Shown here piece after piece: positions 37,219 through 47,999 of a DNA stretch of 64,000 bases (position 1 is the first letter of the stretch; every line of letters starts with the position of its first letter). The translations under genes were made by a program, and so were the position numbers. Under the pieces are notes generated by a model that had not been told where the DNA came from, did no database searches, and was given only the letters and a program-made list of their open reading frames with translations. The DNA is from Polytrichum commune (taxonomy: Eukaryota > Streptophyta > Polytrichopsida > Polytrichales > Polytrichaceae). Location: contig OX485804.1 in the NCBI GenBank assembly GCA_950295325.1, positions 25,108,001-25,172,000 on the forward strand. Direction: 5' to 3'.

Positions 37219-39012
37219 TCAGGCTTTCATGACTCCCTGCCACATTGAGGAGCCATGTTTTGCTAGGTGTTGCGCATTCATTATCCAATTTGCATGTGTG
37301 GGCCACCTCCCCCGCCTTGATTGTCGTGTTTGAGATACTTTGTATCGTACTAACACTTTCCAGGGTTCATATCCTACAATTAGTCTTCTAGTGAGGAGTT
37401 TTAGTAACAATGTTGAAGCTTGCCATTGAGGGTCTATAATTTTAACTCCGCTTTGACTATGGGAAGGATTGTTGTTGCCCACTTCACCCGGGCTCTTGCA
37501 CATGATTCTTCCTATCCTGACCAAATATAGTTTCGTAGTGTCATCCGGGTTAGTTTGAGGGCTTGACCAAAATACTTTTTGCATGATGTGAGGTACCAAA
37601 TGGATGAGAGTATGACCTAATTTGACACCATTATTCTACCTGCAAGTGATCGCTTGGTCCCTGCCCATCTATGTAAGTGTTTTCTAATTTGCCCTAGCAT
37701 CTTGCCATCCTTTTCTTTTTGTGGTATATGTAGGCCGAAGGGGTACCCTAGGTATCGCGTAACCTCTCCTAGGCGTAGCCACTTGAGTCCCTCTTCCCCT
37801 CCCCATTGCCATGTCCTTTCAGTATGTGCTATCCATAGACCTATGGATTTGTGTAAGTTCAGCTTTGCTCCCGAGGTTGCTCGGAATTTGTAGATGATTG
37901 CAATGGCTCTATCCATGTTGTCTAGTGTCCCGTCCAGGAGCAGTAAAGTATCATCTATGAATATCTAGTTGGTGATGGTTGCTTTGTCTGGAAGTCAAAG
38001 GCCTTTAACTCTGCATTCAGGGTGTTGCAACATCTGTCCTAGCACACCTACCATGAGAAGGAAGAGATATGGGGCTAATGGACATCCATGTCGTACTGAT
38101 CTTTGGAGTTTGAAGGTCCTGGTTTGTTTTCCATTGACTATGATGGTTGTTGAGGCGTTCGTGTTAAGTGACATCAACTCATTAATCCAGGTAATGTTGA
38201 AGCCCATTCTCTCCATTGTTTGTTTGGGGAAGGTTCAGTTAACTCTGTCGTAGGTTTTTTCGAAGTCTAGTAGAAGCATGTTGAGTTTTTGCTTGTTTTC
38301 TAATGTCCACTCGATGGCCTCAAATGCTAGGAAGATATTATCCAATATGCATCTATTAGGGACAAAGCCTGTTTGCAAGGGTAATATCCAATGGTGTAGT
38401 AATGGTTTCATCATGTTTGCATAGACCTTGACAACTAATTTGTATAGTGTATTGAGTAGGGAAATTGGCCAAAAGTTTTGGATTCGTTGTCGGTCCTCAG
38501 TTTTAGGTAAGAGGGCAATCACACTGATGTATAGATCTTCATTGATGGAGGCTTCACTGATGGTTTCCAACACAAGAGTTGAAGATGTCAAACTCTATAT
38601 CCTCCCAGAGTTCTTGATAGAATTCGGCCGGGACGGAGTCGACTCTTGGCGCTTTTCCTACAAGCAATTGCTTCATTGCTATGGATACTTCATCGGGTGT
38701 GAGGGGTTTGAGGAGCTCTGCACTTTGCTCTTCCGTGATCGTTTGCTTCAAGTATATGAAGCATTCCTCTCCAGTTTCCGTATTCTTTTCCACTTGCTCA
38801 TCCATTGTGTAAAGTTTTTCGTAGAATGCGAAAATGTGTTCCTCTAAGTATGGTTGGGTGGAGATGAGTTTGTCTCCATCCTTCATGTGTATGATGTTCG
38901 TGGGTTTCCTTTGTCCAGCATGGTATTCAAAAAATTCTTTTGTACATTTGTCCCCCACGTGAGCCCACTTGGCAATTGCGCTCTCCTGAAATTGGAATTT
39001 TTGTTGACGCAC
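37219..39012 (-). pseudogene. LINE reverse transcriptase (broken)
   Basis: On the minus strand, 39012-38554 holds the region before the fingers (KWAHVGDKCTKEFFEYH, SIAMKQLLVGKAPRVDSVP). Positions 38591-38235 hold RT motifs (NFWPISLLNTLYKLV, LQTGFVPNRCILDNI, LLLDFEKTYDRVN). Positions 38216-37995 have SVRHGCPLAPYLFLL, and 37916-37617 have SGAKLNLHKS and RYLGYPFG. The catalytic box reads IFIDD (YADD equivalent), immediately preceded by an in-frame TAG near 37965. Frame changes separate the segments, so it cannot make an active enzyme as it stands. Confidence 0.9.
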
Positions 39013-39141
39013 TTTGTGTAGGATTGCTTGGGCATTGTTGAGACGATCCCAAGCTTCACAGGAGCCCCAGTTTTGTTGCAGCTCTGCTTCCGCCGCTATG
39101 ATGTCTTTGAATTGAGCTAGGTAAGTTTCCTTCCACTTCTT

Positions 39142-40086
39142 TTATTGGTTTTTGGTTAACTCTTCTGATTTTATCCTTATAGCTTGATTGGCAGTGACCA
39201 TTTTCTGGTTCCAGCTTCCTAGCCTATGGTTCTCCATCACCTCTTTCCAGGTTGTTAATAATTCTACCTTGCTATTTGGATTCGCGAGCAATCCTTTGTT
39301 GAAGAAGGTGCCTCGTACTTTTTGTTTTTTTGGTTTGTCATTAAAGTGCAGCACTACCCCGGCGTGGTCTGAGATGTCTGGTAAGGTTGGCAGTATCTTT
39401 GTAGTTCCCCCTATGTATTCTACTCGTGTTGGGATGTAAATCGTGTCAATGCGAGTTTGTATCATGGTGTCATCGTTGTGAGCATTTGACCATGTGAAGG
39501 CTTTGTCTGACCTCTTAGTGAAGGCACCTATGTGGAATGCATCCCGTACTCCCAACCACATGAGTAGCATGTTCCAGGCTTCCAATTCTCTCATGCCGAT
39601 ACTTGTTTTTGATGAGCTCCCTTGCTTATGATTGGAGTATTCTATATTATTGAAGTCCCCTACGAGGATCCAACTTGCTTCTGGTATCTCTGTTTGTGCT
39701 AAGTGATTCCATAACATTGCCCCGGGGCCTTTATGGCTAAATCCATACATATTCAGGATACCTAGTTGGAGTTGGGGGCTAAGTTGAAGAGTTACATATT
39801 GGGCTCTCCCTGGGTATAGTACTCCGTGGGAGCTTATGGAGGTGGCCATTCTCTTCGATAGTATGATTCATGTTCCCCCTTTGAATCTGGCCGTTCGAGC
39901 GGAGAAAATACCTTCGTTCCACAAGCCAGTACCCTTTCTAAACTCTAAAAATCTAGCTTGTTTGATGCTAGCTACTTTGGGAATTTTGGTCTCTTGTAGT
40001 AGTAGGATGTCAGTGGTTGGTGTTGTTTGTTTGAAGAGGTCTTTTATCTGTCTTTGTTTCCGTCTTCCCATGAAACCTTTGCCCAA
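39142..40086 (-). pseudogene. LINE AP-type endonuclease (broken)
   Basis: Two frames, 40086-39868 and 39849-39142, together carry the exonuclease-endonuclease-phosphatase signatures: LLLQETKI (metal-binding Glu), WILVGDFNN, RIDTIY and ISDHAGV (catalytic His). This enzyme nicks the target for target-primed reverse transcription. One frame break near 39850-39868 separates the N-terminal part. Confidence 0.88.
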
Positions 40087-41479
40087 ACCACGGGTGTACT
40101 GGGTTGCAATGGTGATTTTATCACCTTCATTCGGATTGCGTTGAATTTTCGGGGACTGCTATACTAACATAGAGTGTGCAAACATAGTTCCCTTCCGTTG
40201 TAGTTGTCCATTGTGTGAACCATTTTCCCTGCAACCATTTCTGGAATGGGGTTGTGTGTTGATTATTGAAGATCGGAATTTATGTAAGGCCTGAGTCACT
40301 TTGTTGACTATATGTTGACGTGCTCTAATTGTCGTCCAAGGTATTCTTGCTAGTAATTCCGCAATATGTACCATCGTTATGAGCTTAGGTGTTTGTGATT
40401 TATTGTCCACTAAGTATTCCTCATAGTTTTGGTTTTTGGTGATGAAGGGGAGGAGTACTCTTCACTTTTGCCGAGGAGATTGCGGAGTGTCAGGCATGCC
40501 GATTGTTGTCCTAAATCCTCTGCAAGCCTTCCCGAGCGATACTCCTGCCGTGTGATCGGTGCCGACTCTGCACTCGGCGGTGGTACCTTGTCCTTACCTT
40601 TTTTTTGCTTCTCAGTTCTTTGGGGTGAGTTTCATTCGCCAAATGAAGGTGGGTGTCATACTTGGTTCTTGTGCTTTCGGCGTACTCGTTGATGTCCCTG
40701 GTGTTGGTGAGTTGAGCTAGGAAAAATTGGCATCGTTTGGCTGCAGCTCGGGGATGATATTGTTGTTGTCCTATATTATGTTGACCTATTAGGGGGGAGG
40801 GTTGTGTTTGGCTACGAGTGTCGATGTAGCTTGAGGGATGTCTTCAAGTTGACTCTCCAACGTCCCCGGTGTTGGAGGTCGTCTTACCGTGTTCTCCATT
40901 TGTCGCGCACCTCTCCATGAGGAGTGCCCGAAACACCATGGGCAGAAGGGGGACCCCGGAGTGACACCCGGGACTTGTGGCGCCGTTGGTGAGAGGGCCC
41001 AAGTGATCCTAGTGTGGGTGAGGGCCCCGGGCGTTGGGAACGCCTCCCACCCACAGAGACTAGGAGGCACAAGGGTAAGGCCATGAGCTATGCGTAGCTC
41101 ATGGCGTGGTGATTCTAGAATGCTTGAGAACACCTTAATCGGAGGTGTGAGCTAGGAGTTATGGCAATTTGAGTGGGGCGCTGTCCTGGGACAGCGCCTT
41201 GGTACAGCAGTGCCTGGGAGTGATTCCCTGGACTGCCAAGGTTCAAACAGGCATAACGTCCCCAAGACTTGCCCCAATGGGGCAAGTGAGGTGTCCATCG
41301 GCATCTACGTGAAGCGTAGATGAGGATCGAGTGGTTGGTTGTTGGAATCAAACATCTTACAAGGAAGTTATGATGGTCTGAAGCTGCTGGGGGCTTCTAG
41401 GCCCAGCGGCTAAGGGAAAATGTCTACTTGGCCCCAACTCTTGGTGGAGAGACAAGAGGTTCACACCTTTTATAGCCCA

Positions 41480-42340
41480 TTAGCTAGCTGGGCTAGCCCA
41501 TATTTTTGAGGCCTTAATCTTGCCATAGCTAGGCTAGCCCATATTTTCTAAGGCCTCGATCTAGCCATAGCTGGGCTAGCCCATATTTTTTGAGGCCTCG
41601 ATCTAGCCATAGCTGGGCTAGCCCCATTTTTTTTCGGGTACCGTTTTTAACCATATAGCTGGACTAGCTGACCTAATAAAATAATTCATGTAGTTCATAT
41701 AATGAATTCAAGGAGACATTGTCTCATCAATACAATTATATTTCATATCAGTCAAAATCACTCATCGTCATCAATATCTAAAACATGTTGCTCATCATTC
41801 TCTACCAACAAATTGTCATCATCCTCTATCTGCAACTCCTCATCGAAAATAGGGCGTTTGGGAATGTGATTCTTCCAATCGGAATTATCCAACAAGATCA
41901 ACTTTTCAGGATCGTATGGCATTGGATGTTTGTTCAACTTAAACATCATTGATGCCTCTGCAAATCCTCAAGAGAACGACCCATCTTTTTAGAGGAATGT
42001 AGAGAATATAGCCCACTTTGAGTAAAGACATATCAAAAGATGTAAACATGTAACCGGTTGCACTTGGATGCATTTGGATATGGACAGATGATCTCAACCC
42101 TCAAAAATTTATGGCAGTGGTAGGGATGACATGGTTGGGCCTTAGCTTGAGCCAATTTAGTTACATGACTTATCTTTAGCTAGCTAATAACTAGTTGGGC
42201 TAGCCCATATTATATGAGGCCTCGATCTAGCCATAGCTGGACTAGCCCATATTTTTTGAGGCCTCGATCTAGCCATAGCTAGGCTAGCCCATAATTTTTC
42301 AAGCCGCGATCTAGCCATAGCTGGGCTAGCCCATTTTTTC
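41480..42340 (+). repeat. Two clusters of ~43-bp repeats (GGGCTAGCCC units)
   Basis: Units of the form TAGCCATAGCTGGGCTAGCC + CATATTTTTTGAGGCCTCGA recur in the same orientation at about 41485-41630 and 42195-42335. Each unit contains the palindrome GGGCTAGCCC. They flank the short frame at 41758-41949. Confidence 0.85.
41758..41949 (-). pseudogene. Possible hAT-transposase C-terminal remnant, 63 aa
   Basis: A short acidic frame with PYDPEKLILLDNSDWKNHI and an aspartate/glutamate-rich end. Plant hAT transposases often end with a YDPI-x-L + D/E-rich tail, which this resembles. It is too short for a firm call. It sits between the two repeat clusters of the element that split the LINE. Confidence 0.3.
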
Positions 42341-42773
42341 GAGAACCATTTTCAGCCATAACTATTAGCTATTAGGTTAGCCGCTAGCCCAAAAAGTCCG
42401 TGGGCTAGCGGTTGTACAAGGTCTGAAGAGGTTGGTTGACGGTGGGGTAGGGGCCCCGCGTAGAGTCCTAGAGGCTTATATGGGTGAGGTGGTGTGGCCT
42501 CACCCACCGGAGGCCGAACGGCACGGCCTCCATGGGCTTTGGCCCATTGTGAGGCCATAGTTGCCTAGTATGCTTCGGGTTGTTGTAGTGTTGCTCCGGC
42601 AATGCGATGATCAACATAGGATTGGACTTCCATGGATGGAAGTCCACATTGGGGAAATGGGTTACCGATTAAGGGGTGAGTCCCGAAAGCTAAGTAGGAG
42701 GGTTGGTTCCCTCCTATGAACTATAGGTCCGGGGTAGGAGGAGCTAACCATTAGCATGGCGGTATGCGAAGGG

Positions 42774-43600
42774 TTAGCACTCGTAACCTTTGCTAGGAAT
42801 GAAAATTGGCAAGATGGTCAAGGGGGCTAGCAAGGGTTGCGACACCATTTGTGGCTTTGGTCCGCGCCTGGTGTGTTGTTGTGATGGTTGTTGCCCTCGT
42901 TTTCTCAGTTTGGCATCTTTCTTGGGGCAGTGGCTTACCTGATGTTCCTTAGACCGGCATTGACCACATTGGTTTGGGAGGCCACTGTACTCTAGGTTAT
43001 ATTCTACAACTCCCTTCCCATCCAATGTAGGAAGTACTATTGTGTGAGGAATTGTATTCAAATTTTGGATCAAAAGACGAATTCGTGGGCCAAAGACTTT
43101 GGCCTGGTATGCTTTTGAATTGTCGATAGCTATGGCTTGCCCGATTTGCTCCCCCACTGTCCTTAGGAATGTATCGTCCCTCAGAATCTGGCACATGCCT
43201 ACTATTTGGACCCAAACATGGAAGTCTAACTAATCATCTGCGTGTGGTGTCTTGGCGTCAAAATGTGGCCTCCAACTAGAGAAAGAGATGGCGGTCGACT
43301 CGCAGGTCAGTTCCGTATGGGTGAGAGCATGAATTTGGCCTTCCGGAGTGGCAAAGGTAACTTCAAATAAGTTGTTAGCTTTTAACAAAACAAAAGTGAG
43401 TGAAGGGTGTGGAGTATCCCGAGCCCAAGATGTGAGGGCCTTGAGCCCGGGGTGCTTACCTTAGATTCTCCCAAGTAGGGACACATTGGGTTTGGTTGCG
43501 CATGTCGTGCGGAGTGATGTGAGTAGCTCCATAGGAACAATAACCACTAACTTGCGATTGGCTGTCTATCCAGGTTCTTCACTTGGTGCGGCTGCCATGT
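42774..43600 (-). pseudogene. LINE ORF1 (DUF4283-like with CCHC zinc knuckle)
   Basis: The region includes NNLFEVTFATPEGQIHAL, then LDFHVWVQI after an internal stop, then a 140-residue frame (43196-42774) with FGPRIRLLIQNLNTIP and a zinc knuckle CGQCRSKEHQVSHC (C-x2-C-x4-H-x4-C). This is the usual plant L1 ORF1, an RNA-binding protein. In-frame stops at several points make it a pseudogene. Confidence 0.85.
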
Positions 43601-43926
43601 TGATGTTGCAGGCTCGTGGGCAATGGATAAAGATGTAATTTTGGTTCGAGTTAGGTGATCTAGCTACTAGGAGGGTGTTGCTGCTCCTACCTATGCAAGT
43701 GATCAACGACAACGAGTTGAAGGCATGACTCCAAATCTATTCCGTCTTCCTATTTCCCCCTCCTTGGGCAGAATTGGTCTATGAAGGGTTCTTCATATGT
43801 CCATTGTCTTCAACATGCCCATTGTTGCTACTTCGATCCATGATGTATCTCTATTTGTGTAGAATGTAGCATTCTTACTCTCTCTCCCTGAAAAACCGGA
43901 TCTCACCCGGTTTTTACGGAGCTCCC

Positions 43927-43967
43927 CGAGTCAAATCCCGTAGTCTACCGCCTTAACCACTCGGCCA
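43927..43967 (-). promoter_or_regulatory. tRNA-like pol III box A and box B at the LINE 5' end
   Basis: On the minus strand, TGGCCGAGTGG (43967-43957) matches the box A consensus TRGYNNARNNG, and GATTTGACTCG (43937-43927) resembles box B. The stretch TTTGGCCGAGTGGTTAAGGC looks like the D-arm of a plant tRNA-Leu/Ser. Shortly after comes a 9-bp hairpin, AAAAACCGG/CCGGTTTTT. The pair is too short and too degenerate for a complete tRNA. Confidence 0.5.
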
Positions 43968-44567
43968 AATTCAAGCTAAGCCCTTAACCATCAATTCTAA
44001 TCACATCACAAGTCCACATAACTAGTACAAAATATCCTCATTGGGTGAAGGAGTTCCTCACCTAGTTAAAGCACATATTTATTTCACATGATTACTTCAC
44101 ACACTTGCTATATATAATTATTTTTCGTAATTTACTACACAGTTACCACATAGAGTTACTGCATACTTGCAGATTTTTGCAAGTTGCATATGAATTCAGA
44201 ATTTTTTGAAATGAATTTTGTAGACTCTTTATAGGTTCTCAGATCTTTGGGAAATTTTTAATTTATTTTAAGTTATTCACACTTCCTAAAAGGCTCATTT
44301 TGTTAAATAACTATGGAAAAGTCTTTAGGTTGTGTACGTATTTATTAATTTCTGAATTTAAGATTATAAACTCTTTATAGGTTTTCAGATCTATGATTCT
44401 TTTTGGAGTTTATTAAAGTTATTTAAGTTGCCCAGAAGGCTCATTTCTTAAAATATTTTGCAAATTTTTGTAGGTCGCATATGAATTTTTTTATTCAATT
44501 TTTTTTGTAGATTCTTTAGCCTTTATCATATTTTATTGAATAAGGATGTGAATTTTATTTCAAGCAA

Positions 44568-44994
44568 CCATTGACTCCACCATAATGCAAGATCATTGTT
44601 GCTTACCGCACCTCAAACCATAGGCTCGCAATCAAAATTGGACAATGGTTGATTTCCCTATCTCTAGAGACTAGACTATGCCATTTTTGCTCCTATAATG
44701 CAATTGAAAATGAGGCACATTTCATGTTGGAACATCCCCTATACAACCCCATTAGAGATAAGTTTTCATCACTATCGGAGAACGTAGTTCCAAGGAGCCT
44801 CAAGTCTTTCTTTCAAGTAGAACAACAAGTTAACATAAGCCACTATCTCATAGAGGCTACCGCACTCCGGCACTCTAGAGAATTAACAAGTTTGAGACCA
44901 TCCTAATGTGCTTTCAATCCCATTAGCCTTTTTGGCTGCCTGGACTTTAAAATCAATTTCATTTCATTTTCATATGTACTTTTAAAAAAAAAAA
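44568..44994 (+). mobile_element. 5'-truncated LINE tail with oligo(A), copy 2
   Basis: A frame at 44649-44906 encodes a LINE C-terminal zinc-like motif (RLCHFCSYNAIENEAHFMLE; C-x2-C...H). It is followed by the family 3' end (CCCATTAGCC, TTTTTGGCTGCCTGGAC) and an A11 tract ending at about 44992. Flanks ATTTCAAGC (about 44559-44567) and ATTCAAGCT (about 44992-45001) look like a target duplication, and the other TIR arm (about 28835-28900) lacks the insert. Confidence 0.75.
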
Positions 44995-45292
44995 TTCAAG
45001 CTATCCGACATGCTTGAAAGTTTGTCTCGGGCTTTTAGTTCTCTTTACTATCTTAGGCACAACGTATATGCCATGATCGCGGGACCAAATGACAAGGAGC
45101 TTACAAAGTGACCATATACATATTTGCATGAGTGGACAAATCTTTCTATAACTAGGATGGTGGGTTCAAATACACACTTGCGATTGACTCAATTGTCCTT
45201 TGGTGTGAAAGTGACCTTTTGACAAATGACTACTTTGATGCAAAGGACCATTGTGTCAAATGCAAGTGTGTGGTAGTACCCACAAACCTTAG

Positions 45293-46000
45293 AAGTGTAT
45301 AGACCCTTCCCAAACACCCCAATGGAGATGGTTTATTCTATGGACATGAATGCACAATGAGGCAACATTATGCCAACAAAATCATCATCATTGTGCACTC
45401 ATGTCCATATTAAAATGGAGTTCAAAATTGTTTTTTTGAGCTCCATTTTACTATAGAGTGGGTGGAAGTTTGTTTTTACACACTCCTTTTTACTATAAAG
45501 GGAGTGAAATTTTATTTTTTCATACTCCTTATTACTATGGAGTGGGCGGAAGTTTGGTCTTCCAAACTCCTGGATTGCAGTTAGCCAATAATTGTTGTTG
45601 TTGTTGTGAAAGAGTTTTAAACCATATACATTGTTATGGTGTTGTAATTGTATCTTGCACGTGTTTGAAGCATTCAACAGTCAGGTGCCCTGCGACATTT
45701 TTCATTTTTTAAATAATTTTGTTTCATCAATATAACCCATATTTTATCATCCACCTGTGACATCATTCATCCATTCATATACATGCATCTGTGGATTATA
45801 GCATTCATCTATTCAATTTTTCATCCTAGGTTGGATGGTTTCATTCCAATTTTGATTGGTTTCATCCACATCTAGTCCATCCAGCCATGGGATTTTCGTC
45901 TAGTATGTAGGATGACTTTCATCCATATCCAATATTTTGACCAAGTGCTAGGATTTGCATTCAATCGTTTTTCGTAGATGAGTAGCAACCTCCTTGAGCC
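45293..46000. repeat. Hairpin and ~52-bp tandem units
   Basis: An inverted pair, 45341-45360 and 45388-45407, matches at 19 of 20 positions (TGGACATGAATGCACAATGA). Just beyond it, about 45440-45576, come three degenerate units containing CTCC(T/A)TTTTACTATA and GAGTGGG(T/C)GGAAGTTTG. The remainder is AT-rich with no gene seen. Confidence 0.7.
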
Positions 46001-47999
46001 GCAAGCTCAAGACCCTGATGCAACCAAATAGGCCAAGTGCAATTGAAGCAAATGAGGTTGACAGTCGAATCTCATCGAGAAGGAGCGTTGAAATCGAATT
46101 AGAACTGAACCCACTTGAATCAAACCGGGGACATCGTTCGCAAATTAAACCAAAACAAAAGCCAAACAGTTATGGAACAATTGCAGCAAGCACACAGTTG
46201 TTGCCCAGGGAGTGCACTTAAAGTTAAGATTAGGAATACACGTGAGTGCGTTTTAATGGCATACCCCCTACAATACTTGGCCTTAAAATAGTTTTTAAAT
46301 TAAGAATTTTTTAAGTGCCAAATCATTACGTATATATCTATCACTTGGTATAAATTTCAGGACGAAAAGCTTTTAAAATTTATTAAAAAAAATGATAGAA
46401 GTTTGAACTAAAATGCGTTGTTTTTTGCTTCAAAAATCAATTTAAAAATATATACAATTGATTCTTTTTTGAAATTTATACAACAAGAACTTTAGATTGT
46501 GTTTAACAACTTCATATATTTTTTTCAATTTTTAGATGATTTTTAGTACATACATAGGGGGGTCAAAAGTACGCACTCACATGATTCCTAGTCTTAACTC
46601 TAAGTGCACTCCCCGAGAGTTGTTGCAGCTTAATCTAGTCAGAATTAGCCACTCGCCGAGACTTTATGCAAAATGGAAGGAGTAGTGAACCCTAAACTAC
46701 TTGTTGCAATCAAGATCCTTGGCTCCAAACAAAGGTTGGCACATTCGGATTTAGAGGCATGCCCCCAAATGTGTGCCTGCTATCACAATCGTAAGCAAGT
46801 TGGGGTTGCCACTACGTTTCTTCCTCTGCTACTCAACCATGGCATGAAAGGCGTTGGCATGCATTGTGCAGGGCCTTGCTGCTCGTGAGCGATGGGTCGT
46901 TGGGTGCCGAAGTTGTCATTGTCAGAACGGGTGTCTTCGGCTCAATTCACAGCACTCTTGGCAAAGTCATCGACGTGCCTCTTTTGGAATGGTGCGTTGT
47001 CGTGGAACCTCAACACATGCACCTCCTCGCAGTCCGAGTCCGAGAAAATCATGGTCGTCATCAGCTACATCAACGGGATCCAGGTTTGGATCTTGATGTG
47101 AGGGTCTGGGATCTACACCTGCCTCCTGCCTTGCAACACATGTTAGCATAGTAGACCCGACCATCTGTGCACCTTTGCGAGATGTTGATGATGTTGAGGA
47201 ATCTTTGACAACCTGAGCCGCAACCTCGTCGAGGGGTTCTTAATTTCCTCAACCTTGCAAGCTCATGCGTGCGTTTCAGAAACCAACCATTCACGGGCAA
47301 TGCTGCAAGTTATATGCCGATCCTCCAACGTAAAAGTGAGAAAGCATTACATCGTTCCATCATCTGAGCTTTCTTGAGGGTGGCAACTGCGACTTCGATC
47401 GCAAGTAGGTTGCGCATTAGCCCAGAGTGAGTACTACTTCCTCCGACTCCGTCTCCCTTTGCTCATATCTCTAGGAGCCTTTGCTCCAGGGGGCTGGCAT
47501 CTAGTGCTGCCACAGATGGTGTGTGTGTCGGTGCAACTAAACACTCCGCACTCGCAGTAGATGGATTTGCTAGTGCCAAACATGGCAAATTGAAGAAACC
47601 CCTCCATCTACCTCCCTCTCCTTGCACTTGCCCATGAGCCGGAAGAATGTGGCAGAACATGGATACGTCCTTCGCAAAAGCCAACAATGCTGGAAGGTAA
47701 AGGCTTTATCTGTGTTTTGATGATACAAATCCCGCACATATATAGATGATGAGATTGTTGTCGGTTCTACCGACTCATCCAAGTCCTTCATAGTTTGAAA
47801 AGCTCCGCAAAACTTTGCAAGATCCCTCTTGATGTCTCCCCATTACGTTCTGAGTGGTTTGGCTAGGCAATCAGCTCGTCCATCTGGCTTGTGGCGGTTG
47901 TAATGAACTGCAACATCTAACCAAAAGGCGAGGTTCTTCTGGCCGATCCCTCTTCTACTTTCCGAACTCACAAATGTAAAAGATTTGCACATTTGCTCT
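46001..47999. other. Spacer with a coding-like GC-rich patch, no gene assigned
   Basis: A GC-richer patch at about 46860-47150 has an open plus-strand stretch containing DGSLGAEVVIVRTG and VFGSIHSTLGKVIDVP, which has a protein-like composition but no family I recognise and no clear start. It may be the relic of a gene or transposon. Nothing else in this interval is convincing. Confidence 0.3.

Larger units (their letters stand above)
40900..42760. mobile_element. Unclassified hairpin-rich element inserted in the LINE (ends approximate)
   Basis: The DNA between the LINE ORF1 and endonuclease differs sharply from the rest of the LINE. It has a GC-rich left part with a run of perfect hairpins (41080-41322), a centre with ~43-bp repeats built on CTAGCCCATATTTTTTGAGG and a short minus-strand frame, and a right part with a second hairpin run (42381-42716). 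I could not find convincing TIRs or a target duplication, so the class is open (hAT-like, Helitron-like or foldback). Confidence 0.5.
32112..43977 (-). mobile_element. Decayed LINE (L1-like non-LTR retrotransposon), ~11.9 kb with nested insertions
   Basis: Reading the minus strand from 43977 to 32112, the order is tRNA-like 5' end, ORF1 with a CCHC knuckle, AP endonuclease, reverse transcriptase, a C-terminal zinc-binding motif, then two further long open frames. That order is diagnostic of an L1-type LINE. Frameshifts and stops break all the main domains, so it is inactive. It inserted into the right arm of the long-TIR element with a 12-bp duplication. It was later invaded by a solo LTR (35649-36956) and by a hairpin-rich element (about 40900-42760). 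No clear poly(A) is left at the 3' end (32112 side). Confidence 0.85.
32100..43989. repeat. 12-bp target-site duplication of the LINE
   Basis: AAGCCCTTAACC occurs at 32100-32111 and at 43978-43989, bracketing the LINE. Joining the flanks outside it recreates the sequence of the other TIR arm at about 29240-29280, so this is an insertion footprint and not chance. Confidence 0.85.
28568..45292. mobile_element. Old long-TIR (foldback-type) DNA element, split by a LINE
   Basis: The left arm, about 28568-29670, matches in inverted order two separated segments. Positions 28568-29240 match 45292-43978, and 29240-29670 match 32111-31490. Examples are TACTACCACAC(G/A)CTTGCATTTGACAC and CATATGCAACCTA/CATATGCGACCTA, and, inverted, ATGGAGTCA(T/A)AATTG(T/A)TGTCGCC. 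The simplest reading is one element with ~1.1 kb TIRs, about 4.8 kb before the LINE entered the right arm at 32100-32111/43978-43989. The outer ends form a smaller hairpin (about 28577-28702 and 45166-45288). A possible imperfect target duplication AGTGTA is at 28562-28567 and 45294-45299. No transposase is recognised, so it is non-autonomous or decayed. Arm divergence suggests considerable age. Confidence 0.7.

Noticed and set aside
41480-42340. CRISPR-like spaced repeats
   Set aside because: Repeats are head-to-tail without regular unique spacers, the genome is eukaryotic, and no cas genes are present.
43917-43975. Possible tRNA-Leu/Ser gene on the minus strand
   Set aside because: D-arm-like sequence and box motifs are present, but no acceptor stem, anticodon stem-loop or T-arm can be completed; it is part of the LINE 5' end.
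44649-44906. 85-residue open frame as an independent gene
   Set aside because: It has the LINE C-terminal C-x2-C...H motif, an A-tract downstream and two further copies in the window, so it is a retrotransposon tail.
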